Shown here piece by piece: positions 43,640 to 46,225 of a stretch of DNA of 46,225 nt. Source of the stretch: RGIG3009 sp964470515 (GTDB taxonomy: Bacteria; Bacillota; Clostridia; Oscillospirales; Acutalibacteraceae); NCBI GenBank assembly GCA_964470515.1, contig CAYYDD010000004.1:1-46225 (forward strand). Reading direction: 5' to 3'. Made by a program: the position numbers and the translations under genes. A model generated the notes under the pieces. That model did not search any database and had not been told where the DNA came from. It was given only the letters and a program-made list of their open reading frames with translations. Every line of letters starts with the position of its first letter. Position 1 is the stretch's first letter.

Positions 43640-43728
43640 TTAGTACTTGAAACGATTTTGCAATAGAAAAAACGAAAACCCAGAAAACGAGGCGCGAAGC
43701 CTTGATTTTACTGGGTTTTTCTTTTGGC
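43640..43728. repeat. Diverged direct repeat, copy A (att-like, terminator-containing)
   Basis: About 90 bases homologous to 46074-46167. The best-kept 36 bases (43685-43720) are identical to 46123-46158 and contain GGCGCGAAGCC and ACTGGGTTTTT. The similarity ends at CTTTTGG, which in copy B is the start of the encoded tRNA-Tyr CCA. It forms a compound hairpin with a T-run. Confidence 0.8.
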
Positions 43729-43795
43729 CGTTACGAACCATTATGATGCCAAGTTACTGCCACCTTTCTTTTTGGTAACAGCAACAAAATGGATT

Positions 43796-44521
43796 TTAGT
43801 AATATTTTTTTACGAATTCAAATAAAGGAGTATTGTCTTCCAGCCCGTGAGGATGGTGGTCGCAGTGTGGCTTGAGTATTTCGGTTAAAATTCCATTATT
43901 AGCTTTAAAATAATCCGATAAGATCTTCCCGTTTTCATTGTACGGAACTACAACATCAGAATCGCCACACACCAAAAATATCGGAATTCCTGACTTTAAA
44001 AGAACTTCTTTGCAGTCGATGGGATGATTCCTATAATTTATCATATTGGAAACGGAGATTCCGATATCTCTTTTAAATTCATCAGGGGAAGCACATTTGC
44101 TTTCGCCTAATCCTAAAGGCCAGCTTAGCAGATTAAGTACAGGAGCGTCAAGATAAAGCGCCGCCACATACTGCGGATATTTAGCTGCAAAATACACTGC
44201 TTGCATACCGCCACAGCTCATACCTACAGGTAAGCATTTTTTATTCAGTCCGAATTCGGATTGTAAAAACTCACAAAATTGCGGACGCATATCTGTGTCT
44301 TCTTCAGGACATAAACGACTCTTGTTTGAGAGGTGGGCCAAATAATATCCCCTATTCAGCATTTCAATTTCAAAGCTTGGAAATGCACCAAAATATTCAG
44401 TTTTGTATAGCCATTTTTTATCTTGCGTAGGAATGTTAGGACACACTAATATGGCGCCTTTGTTTTTAAACTCAAAATCGAGCCGTTTAAATCCATTCCA
44501 TTCTCTTTCAATAAAGTTCAT
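43796..44521 (-). CDS. Alpha/beta hydrolase, AT-rich acquired gene
   Basis: A 241-residue hydrolase. Seen: nucleophile S102 in GMSCGGMQAV, the acid in VCGDSDVVVP, and histidines in HCDHHPHGLED. No signal peptide. Similar in outline to small esterase/peptidase-like hydrolases; substrate unknown. It is strikingly AT-rich in codon use next to the GC-rich chromosome genes, and lies between the two repeat copies, which suggests it came in with the element. TAGGAG lies 9 bases before the ATG. It is intact, unlike its neighbours. Confidence 0.85.
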   Translation of the reverse strand: MNFIEREWNGFKRLDFEFKNKGAILVCPNIPTQDKKWLYKTEYFGAFPSFEIEMLNRGYYLAHLSNKSRLCPEEDTDMRPQFCEFLQSEFGLNKKCLPVGMSCGGMQAVYFAAKYPQYVAALYLDAPVLNLLSWPLGLGESKCASPDEFKRDIGISVSNMINYRNHPIDCKEVLLKSGIPIFLVCGDSDVVVPYNENGKILSDYFKANNGILTEILKPHCDHHPHGLEDNTPLFEFVKKYY

Positions 44522-44608
44522 AACGTAAATCCGCTCCTAAAACTTTACTTTATTTGTAACTATTGTAACATAAACTTCATTTCGGTATATAATATACTGT
44601 TTGTGATG

Positions 44609-44637
44609 ATTATAGCATAAAACAATAAATAAAACAA
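44609..44637 (-). promoter_or_regulatory. Possible promoter of the AT-rich hydrolase gene
   Basis: Minus strand TTGTTT (44632-44637), 17-bp spacer, TATAAT (44609-44614), giving a leader of about 80 bases. Confidence 0.45.
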
Positions 44638-44689
44638 GGTGCATCTCGGTTTCGGTCGTTCGAATCCATATTGTCCTAAATTTTAGTGA

Positions 44690-45478
44690 TATTCCGCCGT
44701 ACCTTCGGCCAATGCTTAAGATCCTGACAACCGCTCACCTTTTTAAGTCGCGTATGTACAGCACCGAACTCACCCACACTCGCAGTTATTGTGCGCAACG
44801 GGGCATCAGCTTTCTGCCCGATGTCCTGCCCTTTGAACTCGGTTATGTGGGTTTTTGTAATACCGTTGCGGTCCTTTGCGGTAATCGTATGTAACGGTTC
44901 GCCGATCGGCAGACCATCCTGCGCATTACCGTAATACTCAGTCAGATGTGCCGCCGCAACTCCAAAGCGGCCGGTGCCGTCAATTGTCATCAGAGGCTTG
45001 TCAAAATCGTATGCACGTACTTCTTTACTGCTCTGCTCTGTGTGATACTGTATTAGCGTAGGCGCCACAACAGAGTTGTGATCCACCGCCGTTACAGTGG
45101 GCATAGGCACATCCACAGATGCACCAACAACACCGCCAAAGAACTTGGACAAGTGCGGTGTAATCAACATCTGCTGTCCGCCTGTCGTGATAGTGTTCAC
45201 GGGATCTCGCATATCGGTACCTGCGGCATTGGTATTATTGTGCATATGCAACGGCGCCAAAACTGCTTCTGCAACACCATATCCGTGTTTACCCGTCACG
45301 GTATCCAACGGTTTCCCCGCATCAAAAAGTCTGTCGGCACCGCCGTGATTGACCTGTATCCCATACGGTGTAAGCACAGGCTCGCACACGTTGTGTTTCA
45401 CGGTGCCTACGAGCGTTCCGACAGGATCATCGATATTGTTGACCCTCGGTTGCTGTCCTTTTCGCTCACCGTATGCCA
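44690..45478 (-). pseudogene. Internal fragment of a phage-type C5 cytosine methyltransferase
   Basis: The minus frame from about 45478 (AYGERKGQQPRVNNIDDPVG) to a premature stop at 44676 matches the repeat-bearing middle of phage-type DNA cytosine methyltransferases. Seven units of about 35-40 residues each begin P-x-x-T (PVGTLVGT, PLDTVTGK, PVNTITTG, PMPTVTAV, PLMTIDGT, PLHTITAK, PLRTITAS). The catalytic PCQ part and SAM motif are missing upstream, and the C-terminus is cut after LKHWPKVR. Both ends stop at rearrangement points, so it is non-functional debris. Confidence 0.75.
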
Positions 45479-46011
45479 TACTGCTCGCACTATACACCGG
45501 TATGCGTCCCGGTGAGCTTGCCGGGTTGAAATGGGATGACATCGATTTCGAGCAAGGTACTATCACCATCCGGCGCACAACAGGAAAATGCGAGGGAGGA
45601 TATGGTCTGCGTGAAACCACGAAAACGAAAAAAATGCGCACCGTGGCACTCGCCGACATCGTCTTAAACGCCCTACGCCGAGTTCGATGCCAGGATCCTA
45701 CGGCAGAATTTGTATTGCACGATAAAAAAGGAAAGTGGCTGTCACCACACCAATATTCGCGACGGTATTACGCTTTCTTTGATCGTCTAAATGCATCCCT
45801 AAAGGATGGTGAAAAAATAACAGTGAGAACCCCACACAAATGCCGGCACACCTTTGCGACATTCTGCTTATCCGGTGGGGCCAACATTCGCGCTGTGCAG
45901 GATGCCCTTGGTCACGCATCTTTGAACACTACGCAGATTTATACGCATATCGACGTTGATGAAATGAAAAAAAGCATCGAAAATATAGATTATATTTTTA
46001 AAGAGGCGTGA
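45478..46011 (+). pseudogene. Tyrosine recombinase, catalytic domain only (N-terminus lost)
   Basis: From about 45478 the frame reads AILLALYTGMRPGELAGLKW and goes on to a TGA at 46009-46011. All catalytic residues of the family are visible: Arg in TGMRPGE, HKCRHTFAT (HxxR), LGHASLN (His), and Tyr in TTQIYTHID. The core-binding N-terminal domain is absent; the frame upstream is simply the antisense of the methyltransferase fragment. It is therefore a truncated integrase, probably inactive. It ends about 150 bases from tRNA-Tyr, in the position expected for an integrase of a tRNA-targeting element. Confidence 0.8.
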
Positions 46012-46073
46012 AAGCGCCTCTTTTTTTTGAAACCAGTCCGTAATTATTCCGCAATTTTAGCGCTTTTTAGTGT

Positions 46074-46167
46074 TTTTTAGTGCTTGAAACGCCCTGGACA
46101 AAAGGAAAAGAAAAAACCCAGTAAACGAGGCGCGAAGCCTTGATTTTACTGGGTTTTTTGCTTTTGG
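46074..46167. repeat. Diverged direct repeat, copy B, next to tRNA-Tyr
   Basis: Partner of 43640-43728 (36 identical bases at 46123-46158). Its right edge overlaps the tRNA CCA (46165-46167). Confidence 0.8.
46111..46159 (-). terminator. Terminator of tRNA-Tyr (also facing the recombinase)
   Basis: Compound hairpin: outer stem AAAACCCAGTAAA with complement, inner stem AGGC/GCCT, with A6 and T6 flanks, so it can work on both strands. Confidence 0.75.
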
Positions 46168-46225
46168 TGGGGGAAGGTGGATTCGAACCACCGAAGTCAG
46201 TGACAACAGATTTACAGTCTGCCCC
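46165..46225 (-). tRNA. tRNA-Tyr (GUA), 3' part; 5' end outside window
   Basis: On the minus strand: anticodon stem-loop CTGTAAA with anticodon GUA (46213-46215), an extra variable-arm hairpin of the type II kind, T-arm GGTGG-TTCGAAT-CCACC, acceptor TTCCCCC, discriminator A and an encoded CCA (46165-46167). The D-arm and 5' acceptor strand lie beyond the window. Confidence 0.93.

Noticed and set aside
44641..44675. A tRNA T-arm-like GTTCGAATCC on the plus strand
   Set aside because: The flanking bases do not pair into a T-stem and no anticodon arm is upstream. It may be an old att remnant, but it is not a tRNA.
45349..45478. N-terminal part of the open frame that leads into the recombinase
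   Set aside because: It is the antisense of the methyltransferase fragment, so the fused start is an accident of the junction, not a real N-terminus.
1..46225. CRISPR arrays, insertion sequence transposases, rRNA genes and replication origins
   Set aside because: None recognised: no regularly spaced short repeats, DDE transposase motifs, rRNA or DnaA-box clusters were seen by eye.

Overview
The window reads as chromosome of a GC-rich, low-GC-phylum relative (Firmicutes, class Clostridia, probably an Oscillospiraceae/Ruminococcaceae-type gut anaerobe). This rests on gene content and style: a cdaA-cdaR c-di-AMP locus, a T-box leader, GGAGG-type ribosome sites, TTGACA/TATAAT promoters with 17-bp spacers, an NADP-type glutamate dehydrogenase, a maltodextrin ABC/phosphorylase operon, SecDF and many Thr-rich lipoproteins. 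Genus is not resolvable from sequence alone.

Layout. 1-809: 3' part of a type I restriction specificity subunit (hsdS). 948-5008 (minus): operon ruvX - DUF3343 - cysteine desulfurase - cdaA - cdaR. 5242-6582: gdhA. 6637-14088 (minus): maltodextrin operon malQ - glgP - (hairpin) - malE - malF - malG. 14169-18375 (minus): prfC - arsC/Spx-like - mutY - dCMP deaminase - fabG-like. 18426-19769 (minus): cca. 19899-23992 (plus): three-gene cell-envelope unit (phosphodiester glycosidase, Thr-tailed membrane protein, DUF2079 protein). 24117-29432 (plus): asnS, an aspartate-type aminotransferase, secD-secF. 29729-36438: CAP-domain lipoprotein, a YwaF-type membrane protein broken by about four frameshifts, a T-box-controlled orphan substrate-binding lipoprotein, a GDPD/acyltransferase lipid pair, an alpha/beta hydrolase and a zinc-ribbon membrane protein. 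36635-42885 (minus): an Amidase_6 protein, and a nitroreductase just downstream of a 1718-residue TIR / degenerate NB-ARC / helical / SecA-motor fusion. 42950-46165: mobile-element debris (two tyrosine-recombinase 3' ends, a phage-type C5 methyltransferase fragment, an AT-rich hydrolase, a small acidic ORF and a duplicated terminator-like sequence), ending at a tRNA-Tyr cut by the window end.

The most striking item is the TIR-SecA fusion at 37729-42885. An N-terminal TIR domain with its catalytic glutamate, a NOD-like module whose P-loop is eroded, and a long helical region are joined to an apparently intact SecA-type DEAD motor. This resembles the effector/sensor layout of NLR-like immune proteins, but with a protein-translocase motor as the only intact NTPase. 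It lies beside a recombination-scarred tRNA-Tyr locus and is probably co-transcribed with a nitroreductase. Other items worth a look are the T-box (specifier probably UUC) in front of a lone ABC binding protein, the duplicated att-like sequence by tRNA-Tyr, and the hairpin placed between glgP and malE.
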